A DNA stretch of 64,000 nucleotides from PLOWO2-12-38-17 sp963709355 (GCA_963709355.1 CAVPVY010000005.1:1674001-1738000); one strand, 5' to 3'; shown: positions 35,324 through 45,941, counted from the stretch's first letter. Made by a program: numbers and translations. The notes: generated from the letters alone by a model not told the origin.

Positions 35324-37081
35324 TCAAGATTTTGCAGGTTGAGCTGATGACTCTGTTGTTGATGTCAACGATTGAGTTTCTTGCAAAATCTCTTCTCTAG
35401 TCTTTACAATCCACCGCATTTCAAAAATAATACATGCCCCACGTTTGTCTTTATAATCTATTTGACGACAAGAATCCCTAACTATTTCTACATTTTTAAA
35501 TGCAGGAACCTTTTGGTCAAAAAGCGTCAGACTTTGAATAGGTTTCAAAATATTTTCTTCAATAAAGCCCATGCTCGGTTCCTCACTCTTTCCATTTATT
35601 ACTATAAGCAATACCTTATTTGATGTACCAGCATTCAAAGGTGTTTCTGCTTTTTCAGGTTGGAAAAATTCCTGCCTCCCATCAACATTCCTGGTACTAA
35701 TAGAATTCGAATCAACCCATTGTGATTGCATACTGCCCATTGTTACATTGCTGGGTAACAGGGAACATAGTTTATCTAACATCTCTATCCAGAAGAATCT
35801 GTTAGAATCAATAGAAGAAATGAGTTCGAGTGCAGATTTATTTTCTTTTGTTTTGGAATTAATGTTATTATATTTCATTTCGAGGTTCTTTAAATTCTGC
35901 AACAAATTTTGGTGCTGACTAAAAGAATTATTTATTTGACCGGTTTGAACATGTAAACCACAAACCTGTACAATAAATGATATGGCAAGACAGCCAAGCG
36001 TAGTTATTGCATAAGGTCTTTTATTAAATAATTCTACCGCTCTGATCTGTTCTTGTGGCAATAAATTTGTGTTAATCCATCCGGAACTAACACCCTGGAT
36101 TGCAAGTCCCAAAGCCACACACATGTCCAGTAAATTTCCTTCGAAATATTTTGTATCAATCTTGTTCGATAATTTTAGATTATTTAACGTCTTAATTAAT
36201 TTCACTTCATAATCAAAATTATTGGAGATAAACTCTATATTACGTGGGTCTTTAAATGCGCTGCCCATCAACAAAACAGCCTTAATATTTATCGTGTCTT
36301 TACTTAATGACTTATGGTACTCAATTGATCTTTGGATTTCTTTTACAAGTTCTAAATCCACTAAATAATGTGGAATACTTCTAAGCCAGTAATTCATACC
36401 GTCAATAATAATAAGATCCGTGTTATCCGTCTCAACATTTATAATAAGCACAGGTCCGTCAACCTGTCGGTCATAACAAACAAAGTTACAAATAGCCAGC
36501 GGTGCTACTTGTAATGCACTTAACTTGAGATGAAAAGGTGTAATGTTGGATAGTATATTATCCAGCGTGGCCCTTCTTGATGCAAAGAGTCCAATTTCGA
36601 TATTCTCTGTCTCAGGGTACTTTTTATTTATTTGATGATAACTCCAAACAATGTCCTTTATATCAAAAGGAATTTGCTGTTTTACTTCGTAACCGATAAT
36701 ATTTTTCAGTTGCTTGTTGGTTACAGCCGGTACCGAAAAGAATCTTGATAATACTAACTGCCCAGGAATGGATACCAGAATGTTATCTCTCCATGATACA
36801 TTATATTTTTCCAGAAAAATCTTAATTGCATCACTTATACATGAAGATTGTAAAGAATTTGTTGTGGGTGGGATTGAAGAATACTCAATAATATCAACAT
36901 CTTCCACAAATAGCTCGTTTTGCCTTTTGGTAATTTTTACTGCCTTTAATACGTGACCACCGATGTCCAGACCCCATGCAGTCTTTGTAGTATACTGTCT
37001 TATAACTTGTGACAACTTCTGTATTCTGAGATTTGGTGTCTTGTATGAGAAGCGCAAATTATTTAGTTTTGTTAATTTCAT
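35324..37081 (-). CDS. PilM-PilN fusion, Amuc_1101-like
   Basis: A 585-residue protein: an actin-like PilM domain (about 33-355; AWGLDIGGHVLKAVKITKRQ, SIPGQLVLSRFFSVPAV, GYEVKQQIPF) followed by a PilN-like part with a membrane helix (about 370-390), a coiled coil and a periplasmic domain. PilM binds ATP and recruits PilN to build the inner-membrane platform. The fusion replaces two separate genes. It overlaps the miaA stop by 4 bp (ATGA), so it is coupled to miaA. Confidence 0.85.
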   Translation of the reverse strand: MKLTKLNNLRFSYKTPNLRIQKLSQVIRQYTTKTAWGLDIGGHVLKAVKITKRQNELFVEDVDIIEYSSIPPTTNSLQSSCISDAIKIFLEKYNVSWRDNILVSIPGQLVLSRFFSVPAVTNKQLKNIIGYEVKQQIPFDIKDIVWSYHQINKKYPETENIEIGLFASRRATLDNILSNITPFHLKLSALQVAPLAICNFVCYDRQVDGPVLIINVETDNTDLIIIDGMNYWLRSIPHYLVDLELVKEIQRSIEYHKSLSKDTINIKAVLLMGSAFKDPRNIEFISNNFDYEVKLIKTLNNLKLSNKIDTKYFEGNLLDMCVALGLAIQGVSSGWINTNLLPQEQIRAVELFNKRPYAITTLGCLAISFIVQVCGLHVQTGQINNSFSQHQNLLQNLKNLEMKYNNINSKTKENKSALELISSIDSNRFFWIEMLDKLCSLLPSNVTMGSMQSQWVDSNSISTRNVDGRQEFFQPEKAETPLNAGTSNKVLLIVINGKSEEPSMGFIEENILKPIQSLTLFDQKVPAFKNVEIVRDSCRQIDYKDKRGACIIFEMRWIVKTREEILQETQSLTSTTESSAQPAKS

Positions 37082-38022
37082 AATTTCGAGAAATCATGTT
37101 CATCAAAATACTGAAATACCTTTTCTGAAAGCATTTTTGTATCATCATTTACATCTGCACAAATCCAAAGAACTTCTGAAAAACTTCTAAACCACGTCAT
37201 CTGTCTTTTAGCAAATCTTCTTGTTCTCTTCTTGATTGCTTCTTTAGCTTCTAAGAGTGTACACTTTCCATTAAAAAAGTCAATAACCTCTTTGTACCCT
37301 AATGCCTGAGATGCCTGTTTGCTTAATTTCTGAGGTTTGTCTAATAATAAATGCACTTCATCAACCAACCCACGCTGAAACATGCTGTCAACACGTTCTT
37401 CTATACGCCCATATAGAACATTCCTATCATGATCAATTGCAACAACTATACAGTCATATCTGGGATTTTTATGCCCAAATTGTGTCTGAAAGGAAGACAT
37501 TCTACACCCTGTCTTCTTAAAAACCTCAAGCGCCCTGATAATCCTTTTCTGGTCATTTATGTGTAATTTATCAGCCATTTCAGGGTCAATATCGGCAAGC
37601 ATATTGTGCAAATATTCAGGCCCTTTCTCTATTGCAACAGATTTCAAATATTTACGATATTCCCAGTCTGCAGATGGACCCTCAAATAAACCATCCATAA
37701 TTGCCTTTAGATAAAGGGCAGTTCCACCCACAACAATGAATGGTTTCCCATGTTCACTAAGCTTACAGGCAGTAGAATCAAAGTCTTTTATATATCGTCC
37801 CACGTTGTATTCTTCCCATGGTTCAACAATATCTATTAAATGATGAGGAATTCTGTCTCTTATGTCACGGGAAGGCTTCTCTGTACCTACATCCATTCCA
37901 CGGTATACCAACATAGAATCTGCTGAAACTATTTCAATTTTTGCCTGTTCAGCAATTTTTATTGCTATATTTGTCTTACCGCATGCCGTGGGTCCTGTAA
38001 GTATATAAATTGGAAGTGCCAT
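37078..38022 (-). CDS. miaA: tRNA dimethylallyltransferase
   Basis: A 314-residue MiaA: P-loop LTGPTACGKT (8-17), the DSMLVYRGMDVGTEKPS block, HHLIDIVEP and VGGTALYLKAIMDGL, and the C-terminal TRRFAKRQMTWFR. It adds an isopentenyl group to A37 of tRNAs that read UNN codons. The isoprenoid pathway is represented by ispE at 46803-47699. It leads the pilus operon, overlapping pilM/N by 4 bp. Confidence 0.95.
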   Translation of the reverse strand: MALPIYILTGPTACGKTNIAIKIAEQAKIEIVSADSMLVYRGMDVGTEKPSRDIRDRIPHHLIDIVEPWEEYNVGRYIKDFDSTACKLSEHGKPFIVVGGTALYLKAIMDGLFEGPSADWEYRKYLKSVAIEKGPEYLHNMLADIDPEMADKLHINDQKRIIRALEVFKKTGCRMSSFQTQFGHKNPRYDCIVVAIDHDRNVLYGRIEERVDSMFQRGLVDEVHLLLDKPQKLSKQASQALGYKEVIDFFNGKCTLLEAKEAIKKRTRRFAKRQMTWFRSFSEVLWICADVNDDTKMLSEKVFQYFDEHDFSKL

Positions 38023-38108
38023 AGATATGATAATCGTCAGACTTATTTGAACTTTATATAAAATATACTGAAAATAAACAAAATAACGTGCATTGATAAA
38101 ATTTATGG

Positions 38109-40610
38109 TTATTTACAAAACGATTGGTATGTTATTCCATCCTTATTTATTTCGAATGTTATTGCTCCGCTTTTGTGTGTCTGCAGGATTGTTACATTAT
38201 ATTTTTTAAGCATATCGCACGTTTTTTGTAAGTTAGAATCATTGCCTGAATTTATAAACGCATATGCTGGCTGGACGACATAAATCAACCTTTCCAGATT
38301 GCTTATAAATGAACCATGATGAGGCATCTGGATTATATCTGATTTAATCTCTGATAACCCTGAGAGTACTGACCATATCCCCAGTTCCTGAATATCTGCA
38401 CAAAGTAATATTGAATGTCCAAGATAATCAATTTTTAAAACACATGAATTATCATTTGAAGCAGTAACATTATAGCTAAAACAAGAAGGATTTAATATTC
38501 TTACAACAGCAGGTTCAAATCCCTTAAATACATTACCATTGTAAACCACCTCCGTTTGTATGCGTTTTTTATCGAGAATGGAAAGTATTTTCTGCCCGGC
38601 TACAGAAGTAAATAAATTTGGTTGCGAACACATTGATTTTATATGAAATCTGTTAACAACAGATTGTAGGCCATTCCAGTGATCTTCATGTTCATGGGAA
38701 AGAATCAAATTATCTATAGTTTTAATATTCTTATTCCACAGAAAAGGAGATACTATATACTTTCCCACATCATATTTTTGCCATGAACCCGCATCGTACA
38801 GGATATTCTTCCTATTCGGAAACTGTATAAACACCGCGCCACCATGTCCTACGTCCAAACATGTAATTGTTAAAGAATTATTATGAAATCTGAACATATT
38901 AATAAAAACAAATACATTGGCAGTAATTAATCCCCAGATTACAATTTTGGCTAATTCTAAAGAAAAGTAATTACGATACAAAATCAAAAGGAGAAATAAA
39001 TAATAGAAGTAGAGTTCTATTTTTGAAGGTCCAATAATATAGAAATATGAATACGGTATGGATGTTAGTAATGAAACAAGCGATTCTAAAACTATATCAG
39101 TGCTAGATGCTAACCATGCAGAGGCAATAGCCAGAGGTGGACATATTGTTCCGACTGTTAGCAACACAATACCACAAACAATGATAATCCAGAAAAATGG
39201 AAATACAACAATATTAACAATTGGAAGAAATGGAGTAAGAATATGAAAATAATACGCTGTAATTGGAAGGGTAGACATCCATGCTGCAAGAGATACACAA
39301 AGGGATTTGCGCATATATACTTTTAGAAAATGTAATCGGCCGCGCTCACTCTTTACCTGTAATTTTTCTACAACTAAGGCTGCCTTGAAGAGTACTGACT
39401 CAATTCTTGAAGTTCCGTAAATAATACCCATTGTAGCAAGCACCGTTAATTGAAACCCAACGTTAAAAATGTCTGCCGGATTTCTAAGAAGTATAACAAA
39501 TATGCCAGTAAAAATAGCGCTTGTAATATCCCACTGTCTGTACACCAAATAACTAACAAAAAATACAATGACCATTATACTGGCGCGGAGAACTGGAGGA
39601 TTGAGCCCCGTTATAAATGCATACAGGATAACCACTGCTATTATGACAATAGTTGATAATATCCTGTTTACCCCAAGCAAACGCAATGGTAAAAGTATGG
39701 TAAATACTAAAATCCCCACATTAAAACCACTAATTGCAATGAAGTGAATTACACCTGTTTTTATAAAATTATCAACAGTTTCTTCAGGAAGGTCTACCCT
39801 GTTTCCAAGTAAAACGCTGCTAATCATTGGCGCACTATTACTAAAAGTATGCGTATAAACAGTATTATTTAATAAGTTGTTTAACTTATATATGAAATCA
39901 TAAATAAAATTACCACCTGACGCTCCTACAAATCTTATATTACTTATGTTTATAATCGTCATCAGACATCTAATGGATGGTATTTGTCTTTGCAAATAAC
40001 ATTTATAATCATATTCACCTGGATTAGTTGGGCTTTGGGGAGGATATACGTATCCAAACAGTTCAACCTCCTGACCGTAAACCAAATTTTTTAGAATAGA
40101 CAATGTCTCTTCAATTAATAAAATATCACGTTCAGACAGATACAAATTTACCTTGACTGCCCCTTTTACTTCCCTCCACCCTGACGGTGCATTTAGTCCA
40201 TCAGCATTAATAATAAATGAAACCTTATAATTAGATCTTTTTACAATCTGTTCTGTTTGCGGTCTGTTTAACCGTTTAATTAGCGTGTTTCTATCAAGGA
40301 TTATTGGTGGGCTTATAATTATTCCTGTAATTCGTCGCAAGGATTTTTGTTGATCCAGCATACATTCTATTGAATTCTTAAGCACCGGTTTAGTGCGGCA
40401 ATCATAATACGCAACTGATAACGAAATAAACAGCATAGATAAGCATGCATGTATAAAAATTGTAAATTTATGTAAAAGTAAACAAGTCAGGCAGAATAAC
40501 CATAATAAAAGACTTATTCCAAGAATTAAATAAAGAGGGATTTTTGTTAGATATCCGAAATAAATACCACATATAAAAAGAAGTGTAATAACAACGATAG
40601 GCTTTTTCAT
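38109..40610 (-). CDS. comEC: DNA uptake channel ComEC/Rec2
   Basis: An 833-residue protein with all three ComEC parts: an N-terminal DUF4131/OB part after two helices, the competence domain (FIKTGVIHFIAISGFNVGIL, AFITGLNPPVLRASIMV), and a C-terminal metallo-beta-lactamase-like domain (CLDVGHGGAVFIQFPNRKNI, LSHEHEDHWNG, IQMPHHGS). It forms the inner-membrane channel for single-stranded DNA in natural transformation. Together with the pilus genes next to it and pilT at 60862-61911 it suggests that the host could take up DNA. Confidence 0.95.
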   Translation of the reverse strand: MKKPIVVITLLFICGIYFGYLTKIPLYLILGISLLLWLFCLTCLLLHKFTIFIHACLSMLFISLSVAYYDCRTKPVLKNSIECMLDQQKSLRRITGIIISPPIILDRNTLIKRLNRPQTEQIVKRSNYKVSFIINADGLNAPSGWREVKGAVKVNLYLSERDILLIEETLSILKNLVYGQEVELFGYVYPPQSPTNPGEYDYKCYLQRQIPSIRCLMTIINISNIRFVGASGGNFIYDFIYKLNNLLNNTVYTHTFSNSAPMISSVLLGNRVDLPEETVDNFIKTGVIHFIAISGFNVGILVFTILLPLRLLGVNRILSTIVIIAVVILYAFITGLNPPVLRASIMVIVFFVSYLVYRQWDITSAIFTGIFVILLRNPADIFNVGFQLTVLATMGIIYGTSRIESVLFKAALVVEKLQVKSERGRLHFLKVYMRKSLCVSLAAWMSTLPITAYYFHILTPFLPIVNIVVFPFFWIIIVCGIVLLTVGTICPPLAIASAWLASSTDIVLESLVSLLTSIPYSYFYIIGPSKIELYFYYLFLLLILYRNYFSLELAKIVIWGLITANVFVFINMFRFHNNSLTITCLDVGHGGAVFIQFPNRKNILYDAGSWQKYDVGKYIVSPFLWNKNIKTIDNLILSHEHEDHWNGLQSVVNRFHIKSMCSQPNLFTSVAGQKILSILDKKRIQTEVVYNGNVFKGFEPAVVRILNPSCFSYNVTASNDNSCVLKIDYLGHSILLCADIQELGIWSVLSGLSEIKSDIIQMPHHGSFISNLERLIYVVQPAYAFINSGNDSNLQKTCDMLKKYNVTILQTHKSGAITFEINKDGITYQSFCK

Positions 40611-40899
40611 AATATTTTCAGACTTCGTACATCTTTTTAATACAAATTATAAGCATGCTAATTTTTGATTACAGCAGATTTTTCAAATATATAAATATTA
40701 CTGACACACAATAACCATTCCACTGCCAATTTGACAGCAAAGACTTTAATTTTCTTTAAATAGTTTGTATTCTGTAAAACATTATATTTCTAGTAGTTAC
40801 TAACTATATAATCAACAGGGCTTTCCATAGGCACTCATTTTGCTTTATTTAATTAACAGTTTTTATATCATTTTAAGTTGTTTTTATAGGAGGTGAGTT

Positions 40900-41355
40900 A
40901 TGGCAAGAGATTTAATAAAATGGTCAGGGTTTCCGTCTATTTCTTCGTTACAGAGTGAAATGAATCATATGTTTGACAGATTTTTCAAAGGTTGGGACTT
41001 ATCCGGCCTCGGAGCAGAAACTGGTACATGGTTACCACCAATTGATCTGGCAGAAACAAATGATAAGGTTGTTGTAAAAGCAGAAATCCCTGGCATTGAC
41101 CCTAAAGAGATTGATATTTCAATACAAGGTGATACCCTCTCAGTCAAGGGTGAAAAGAAAGAAGAAAAAGAGGAAAAAGGGGGAAACTATTATCGTATGG
41201 AGAGACGTTATGGAAGTTTCTCCCGTTCAATTGACCTCCCTGCTTCTGTAGACACTAATAAAGTATCTGCCGAGTACAAAAATGGTGTGCTTGAGATTAC
41301 GTTACAGAAAAAAGAGGGTGTAAAACCAAAGCAGATTAATGTAAAGGTTAGCTAA
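40900..41355 (+). CDS. Small heat-shock protein Hsp20
   Basis: A 151-residue alpha-crystallin-type chaperone. The conserved domain spans about 45-140 (PPIDLAETNDKVVVKAEIPG, GNYYRMERRYGSFSRSIDLP, AEYKNGVLEITLQKKE), followed by a short tail with QINVKV in place of the IxI/V motif. It holds unfolding proteins in a soluble state. It has a very strong ribosome site (AGGAGGTGAG), consistent with high expression, and a terminator just after it. Confidence 0.95.
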   Translation: MARDLIKWSGFPSISSLQSEMNHMFDRFFKGWDLSGLGAETGTWLPPIDLAETNDKVVVKAEIPGIDPKEIDISIQGDTLSVKGEKKEEKEEKGGNYYRMERRYGSFSRSIDLPASVDTNKVSAEYKNGVLEITLQKKEGVKPKQINVKVS

Positions 41356-41366
41356 ACCATCAAGGG

Positions 41367-41408
41367 CAGATATTCCTTGAATAATTGAATATCTGTCATT
41401 TTTATTTC
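41367..41408 (+). terminator. Rho-independent terminator of hsp20
   Basis: Perfect 9-bp stem CAGATATTC (41367-41375) and GAATATCTG (41387-41395), followed by a T-rich run. Confidence 0.7.
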
Positions 41409-41466
41409 TTAATTACCTAATTTAAATACCGCAAAATTTTTAAATACAAGTTATCACTTTAAAATT

Positions 41467-42573
41467 CTAAAGGTACATCTGATAACCATTCTTCTTTAAA
41501 TCTTCTACTAATTTTTTTATTTTCTCCGCCTTTTGTTTATTACATATAAGTGTTGCATCCTTAGTATGAATTATAATTAAATCAGACACATCTATCGTAG
41601 TTAAAAGGTGCCGGTCATTATTCACAACAATACATGAATTAGTATCAATTCCATAATGCGTCCCCAGAATTGTGTTACCACTTGAATCTTTCTCATTCCA
41701 ACGTTCTAAAGCATACCAGGAACCAACGTCATCCCAAATAAAATCAGCCTCAAGAACAATAACGTCCTTTGCCTTTTCCATTATGGCATAATCAATTGAA
41801 ATCTTGTCAAAAGCCTCGTATTCTCTATTAATCACATCCACCTCAGATTTCGTTCCTAATGCATCTTCAATTCGCTTGAGACCCATGGCAAGTTGCGGCA
41901 TATGTTGTTTGAAACCTTCCAGTATCTTAGATGTCTGCCAAACAAAGATACCACCATTCCATAAATACTCCTTCGTATCTAAAAACCGCTGTGCTGTAAT
42001 CTTATCTGGCTTTTCCTTGAATGATAATACTTCGTATACCTGAAACCCGTTTTCTTCTGTTACTAATCTCCCACGGTGAATATAACCATAGCCAATTGAA
42101 GGTTCTTTAGGCTTTATTCCGGCTATCAACAGTAAATTATTCTTACTTACAATATTAACTGCAGTTTCAATCATCTTTACAAATAATTCAGCTGGTTCTA
42201 TTATATTGTCAGCGCTCATAACAGTCATTATAGAATCTTTGTTCAGTTTGTTTATGATGGTTGCCGCCATGCCTATACATGGCGCTGTGTTTTTTCCAAC
42301 AGGCTCTGCAATAATGTTTTTTGGAGGAATGAATGGAATCTGTGTTTGGATTTGTTCTTTATGTAATCTATTAGTAACAATCAGGATATTTTCTGATTTA
42401 AAAAGCGGGGTTATTCTATCAACGGTATGCTGAAGCATGGTCTTGCCACCCACTATCTTTAAAACTTGCTTCGGGGTGTGTTCACGACTCCATGGCCAGA
42501 AGCGTGTACCGCTACCACCCGCCATTATTACTGCATATTTGGAATAACTCATTTTTTTATTTGGAATAAGCAT
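41467..42573 (-). CDS. manC: Mannose-1-phosphate guanylyltransferase
   Basis: A 368-residue nucleotidyltransferase with the signature IMAGGSGTRFWPWSREHTPK (16-35) and the later WNGGIFVWQ and IDYAIMEKAKDVIVLEADFI. It makes GDP-mannose from GTP and mannose-1-phosphate, a donor for surface sugars; this suits the TMTC-like proteins at 21702-26175. It is the monofunctional form without the isomerase domain. The start may be the ATG at 42573 (overlapping rsmE by 17 bp) or the Met at 42552; neither has a clear ribosome site. Confidence 0.9.
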   Translation of the reverse strand: MLIPNKKMSYSKYAVIMAGGSGTRFWPWSREHTPKQVLKIVGGKTMLQHTVDRITPLFKSENILIVTNRLHKEQIQTQIPFIPPKNIIAEPVGKNTAPCIGMAATIINKLNKDSIMTVMSADNIIEPAELFVKMIETAVNIVSKNNLLLIAGIKPKEPSIGYGYIHRGRLVTEENGFQVYEVLSFKEKPDKITAQRFLDTKEYLWNGGIFVWQTSKILEGFKQHMPQLAMGLKRIEDALGTKSEVDVINREYEAFDKISIDYAIMEKAKDVIVLEADFIWDDVGSWYALERWNEKDSSGNTILGTHYGIDTNSCIVVNNDRHLLTTIDVSDLIIIHTKDATLICNKQKAEKIKKLVEDLKKNGYQMYL

Positions 42574-43285
42574 ACAGCAACATTGACGAGATAGCTATAG
42601 CGGCCGTTTCTACTCTTAGCGTAGAATTACCTATACTAACTGGTATACAACCAGACTTTTCAGCAATCTCAATCTCATCATTAGTAAAACCGCCTTCAGG
42701 ACCAATAAGACATATTATTTTCTTAGCCAGAGGATGTTCATATAAAACAACTTTCATACTTCTTGTATCAATACAGGCGATGAGCGATAAATCGTAATCA
42801 TGCAGCGTTTTAATAATGCTGTTAAATGACATAACATTTTCTATTTTGGTTAAGAAATTTCTCTTACACTGTTTGGAAGCCTCGACTACAATCTTATTCC
42901 ATTTTTCTATTTTTTCTGCCGACTTGTTTCGTATATCAACTATGCTTCGTTTGCAATGTATGGGTATTAAAGCCTTTACTCCTAATTCGGTACATTTTTG
43001 AATCAATAAAGCCGCTAATCTCCCTTTAGGAGCAGAAAAAGCAATTGTAATTTCAACGTCTGCTTCCCTGTTTATTGACCTTGATTGCTCAATAAGAACC
43101 TTTAATTTATTATCTGAGATTTCGATAATATTCGCCAGGCACTCCAGCCCTTTTCCATTAAAAAGCGTAATCTTATCCCCTGGTTTTGCCCTCTTGACGT
43201 GTAAAATATGATGTGCTTCTTTACCTTCCAGCCATAATTCGGAGGCTGCCGGCGTAATAGATATATAGAAACGGTCCTGATGCAT
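42557..43285 (-). CDS. rsmE: 16S rRNA m3U1498 methyltransferase
   Basis: A 242-residue SPOUT methyltransferase. The knot region LIGPEGGFTNDEIEIAEKSG and the terminal SIGNSTLRVETAAIAISSML are the RsmE hallmarks; the N-terminal PUA-like part includes KEAHHILHVKRAKPGD. It methylates U1498 of 16S rRNA. Its start shares one base with the rnfB stop, so the two are in one operon. Confidence 0.95.
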   Translation of the reverse strand: MHQDRFYISITPAASELWLEGKEAHHILHVKRAKPGDKITLFNGKGLECLANIIEISDNKLKVLIEQSRSINREADVEITIAFSAPKGRLAALLIQKCTELGVKALIPIHCKRSIVDIRNKSAEKIEKWNKIVVEASKQCKRNFLTKIENVMSFNSIIKTLHDYDLSLIACIDTRSMKVVLYEHPLAKKIICLIGPEGGFTNDEIEIAEKSGCIPVSIGNSTLRVETAAIAISSMLLYAYSK

Positions 43286-44109
43286 TATACCTCTACGGTA
43301 TGCATGGTGAGGCTTTTTTCTCTGGCATAATTAATTATTGTGTGGTTCGGGCAAACATCCACACATTTCCCACAGGAGGTGCATTTATTATAATCAATTA
43401 CCGCAAGATTATTCTGTACGTGAATAGCATCATACGGACATATCTTCTCGCACTGTTTACATGCTATGCAAGAATCCTGACATATTTTTTTAGCAACTAC
43501 GCCCTTATCTAGCGATTTGCAGCGGACATGAACCATTTTTGATTCTGGCAAAACGCTAATAATTTTTCGAGGGCAAACTGCCGCACATTTTCCACAACCA
43601 GTACAACGCTCTCTGATGACAACAGGAAGCCCATCGTCACCCATATACATAGCCTCAAATTTACAGGCATCTACGCAAGTACCTAAACCAAAGCAACCGT
43701 AATCACAGCCAAGAAAACCACCTCCGACAATATTTGCTGCACGACAATCTTTAATCCCATTATAGGTAAATTTGTTTTTCACACCCCTCGCATGGCACAT
43801 TACGACAGCAACAACACGTTCTCTATTTTCAAACTTAACCCCCATAATGTTTGCAACAAGTTTTGCAACCACCGCCTGCCCCACAGTACAGCCCGTTACA
43901 GGCGCTTTGCCCTCCACAACAGCCTGGGCAAACCCACTGCATCCCGGTTGCCCGCAAGCGCCACAATTTATGCCTGGAAGGACTTCGTTTATATTTTCAA
44001 TCCGTGGGTCAACCTTAACTGCAAACTTATCAGAAGCAATTGCAAGTCCGATCCCAAAGACCATACCAAGTATACCTAAAGTAATTGCTGCACCTAAAAG
44101 CAATTCCAT
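43285..44109 (-). CDS. rnfB: RnfB-type ferredoxin subunit
   Basis: A 274-residue RnfB: one membrane helix (2-22), a 4Fe-4S module GINCGACGQPGCSGFAQAV with a fourth Cys in PVTGCTVGQA, then two or more ferredoxin-type clusters (CTGCGKCAAVCP, CKQCEKICP, CTSCGKCVDVCP). RnfB passes electrons between ferredoxin and the Rnf complex, which couples ferredoxin/NAD to ion pumping. The other rnf genes are not in this window. It starts an operon with rsmE and manC. Confidence 0.9.
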   Translation of the reverse strand: MELLLGAAITLGILGMVFGIGLAIASDKFAVKVDPRIENINEVLPGINCGACGQPGCSGFAQAVVEGKAPVTGCTVGQAVVAKLVANIMGVKFENRERVVAVVMCHARGVKNKFTYNGIKDCRAANIVGGGFLGCDYGCFGLGTCVDACKFEAMYMGDDGLPVVIRERCTGCGKCAAVCPRKIISVLPESKMVHVRCKSLDKGVVAKKICQDSCIACKQCEKICPYDAIHVQNNLAVIDYNKCTSCGKCVDVCPNHTIINYAREKSLTMHTVEV

Positions 44110-44267
44110 ATTTTAATCCCTGCCTGAACCCTAAATTAACTAAGGAACACGAATAAATTACTAAAATATTAACACTACTTAAAAAAGACCTTATTTAGAT
44201 ATCATAAAATAACACTATTTTATGTACCATCATTAATATTAACAATAGATTAACAAAATCGGTTCCA

Positions 44268-45941
44268 TCATGCCATTGTTCCAATCATCCTGTGAATTGC
44301 CTGCCCCGCAGGTACCATTGGGAATACATTTTCACATGGGTCTATCCTGAAATCCATTAACACAGGTTTTTTTGTTGAGAAAGCCTTCTCGATTGTTGGT
44401 CGCACATCTTCTTTCTTTTCTACCAAAAACCCTACTGCACCATACGCCTCTGCCAACTTAACAAAGTCAGGATTGCCATTCAAAGTCACATTTGAGTAAC
44501 GCTTATCATAAAAAAGTTCTTGCCATTGTCTCACCATCCCCAGATATCCATTATTCAGAATGGCCACTTTTACAGGAATATTCAGGCGTGCAGCAGTGCT
44601 AAGTTCCTGTATATTCATCTGAATGCTCCCATCCCCTGCAATATCCACAACAATTTTATCAGGGCATCCCAACTGGGCGCCGATAGCTGCCGGGAAACCG
44701 TAACCCATCGTTCCCAAGCCACCTGACGATAAAAATGTGCGTGGTTTTGTAAATGTAAAATATTGCGCCGCCCACATCTGATTCTGGCCAACTTCTGTCG
44801 TTATAATGATGTTATCTCTGCCCACATCACATATCTGCTCAATTACATATTGTGGCTTGATAACACTTCCTTCACATTTATAAGACAACGGATTATTTTT
44901 CTTCCAACTCTTAATTTTATCAAACCATTCTTTTCTTTCGTTAAAACGGATGTGTTTATTAAGTTCCTGTAATATAAGTTTTGCATCTCCTACAATTGGT
45001 ATATGCACCTTAATGCTTTTACTTATGGATGCAGGGTCAATATCTATATGAATAATTTTTGCGTTTGGGGCAAATTCATCTAACTTCCCTGTAATTCGGT
45101 CATCAAATCTCGCCCCAATTGCTACTAAAACATCCGATTCAGTTACGGCAAAATTTGCGTATGCAGTACCATGCATCCCCAGCATCCCTAATGAAAACTT
45201 ATGGTCTTCAGGAAATCCCCCAAGTCCCATAAGTGTAGTGGTTACCGGCAGATTCCCCTTTTCTGCAAGTTCAAGTAACTCTTGTGCGCTATCTGAGGCT
45301 ATAATACCTCCGCCGGTGTAAACAACGGTTTGCCTTGAACTATTAATCACATCAGCTGCATTCTTTATTTGTCTAATATTACCCTCATAAGTTGGCTTGT
45401 ATCCTGGTAAATCTACCTCAATCGGTATTATGTCCTCACATTCGCCCATCGTGACGTCTACTGGCAGGTCAATTAATACAGGGCCTCGCCTTCCTGTGTT
45501 TGCTATATAAAATGCTTCTTTTACTGTCCGTGCCAACTCCTTAACATCCCTCACCAGATAACTGTGTTTTGTTACTGGCCGTGTAATACCTATAATATCA
45601 GCTTCCTGAAATGCGTCATTCCCAATCAGAAATGTTTTAACCTGGCCGGTTATAGCCACCATTGGGATTGAGTCCATGTAGGCAGTTGCAATTGCAGTAG
45701 TCAAATTTGTTGCTCCAGGCCCTGATGTAACAACACAGACACCAACCTTCCCCGTAGCCCTAGCATATCCATCGGCGGCATGACCAGCACCCTGTTCATG
45801 CCGCGTTAAAATAAACTTTATTGGCGATTCGTATAGGGCATCAAATAAAGGCAGTACAGCGCCGCCTGGGATTCCGAAAACATACACCACGCCTTCTCTT
45901 ATTAATGCATCAACAAGAATTTGTGAACCTGTTTTAATCAT
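44268..45941 (-). CDS. ilvB: Acetolactate synthase large subunit
   Basis: A 557-residue thiamine-diphosphate enzyme: the catalytic Glu in RHEQGAGHAADGYARATG, TSGPGATNLTTAIATAYMD, and the cofactor site GDGSIQMNIQELSTA ... ILNNGYLGMV RQWQ. It condenses two pyruvates, or pyruvate and 2-ketobutyrate, in Val/Leu/Ile synthesis, upstream of the transaminase at 8667-9530. No small subunit (ilvN) follows in this window. About 330 bp separate it from spoVG upstream. Confidence 0.95.
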   Translation of the reverse strand: MIKTGSQILVDALIREGVVYVFGIPGGAVLPLFDALYESPIKFILTRHEQGAGHAADGYARATGKVGVCVVTSGPGATNLTTAIATAYMDSIPMVAITGQVKTFLIGNDAFQEADIIGITRPVTKHSYLVRDVKELARTVKEAFYIANTGRRGPVLIDLPVDVTMGECEDIIPIEVDLPGYKPTYEGNIRQIKNAADVINSSRQTVVYTGGGIIASDSAQELLELAEKGNLPVTTTLMGLGGFPEDHKFSLGMLGMHGTAYANFAVTESDVLVAIGARFDDRITGKLDEFAPNAKIIHIDIDPASISKSIKVHIPIVGDAKLILQELNKHIRFNERKEWFDKIKSWKKNNPLSYKCEGSVIKPQYVIEQICDVGRDNIIITTEVGQNQMWAAQYFTFTKPRTFLSSGGLGTMGYGFPAAIGAQLGCPDKIVVDIAGDGSIQMNIQELSTAARLNIPVKVAILNNGYLGMVRQWQELFYDKRYSNVTLNGNPDFVKLAEAYGAVGFLVEKKEDVRPTIEKAFSTKKPVLMDFRIDPCENVFPMVPAGQAIHRMIGTMA

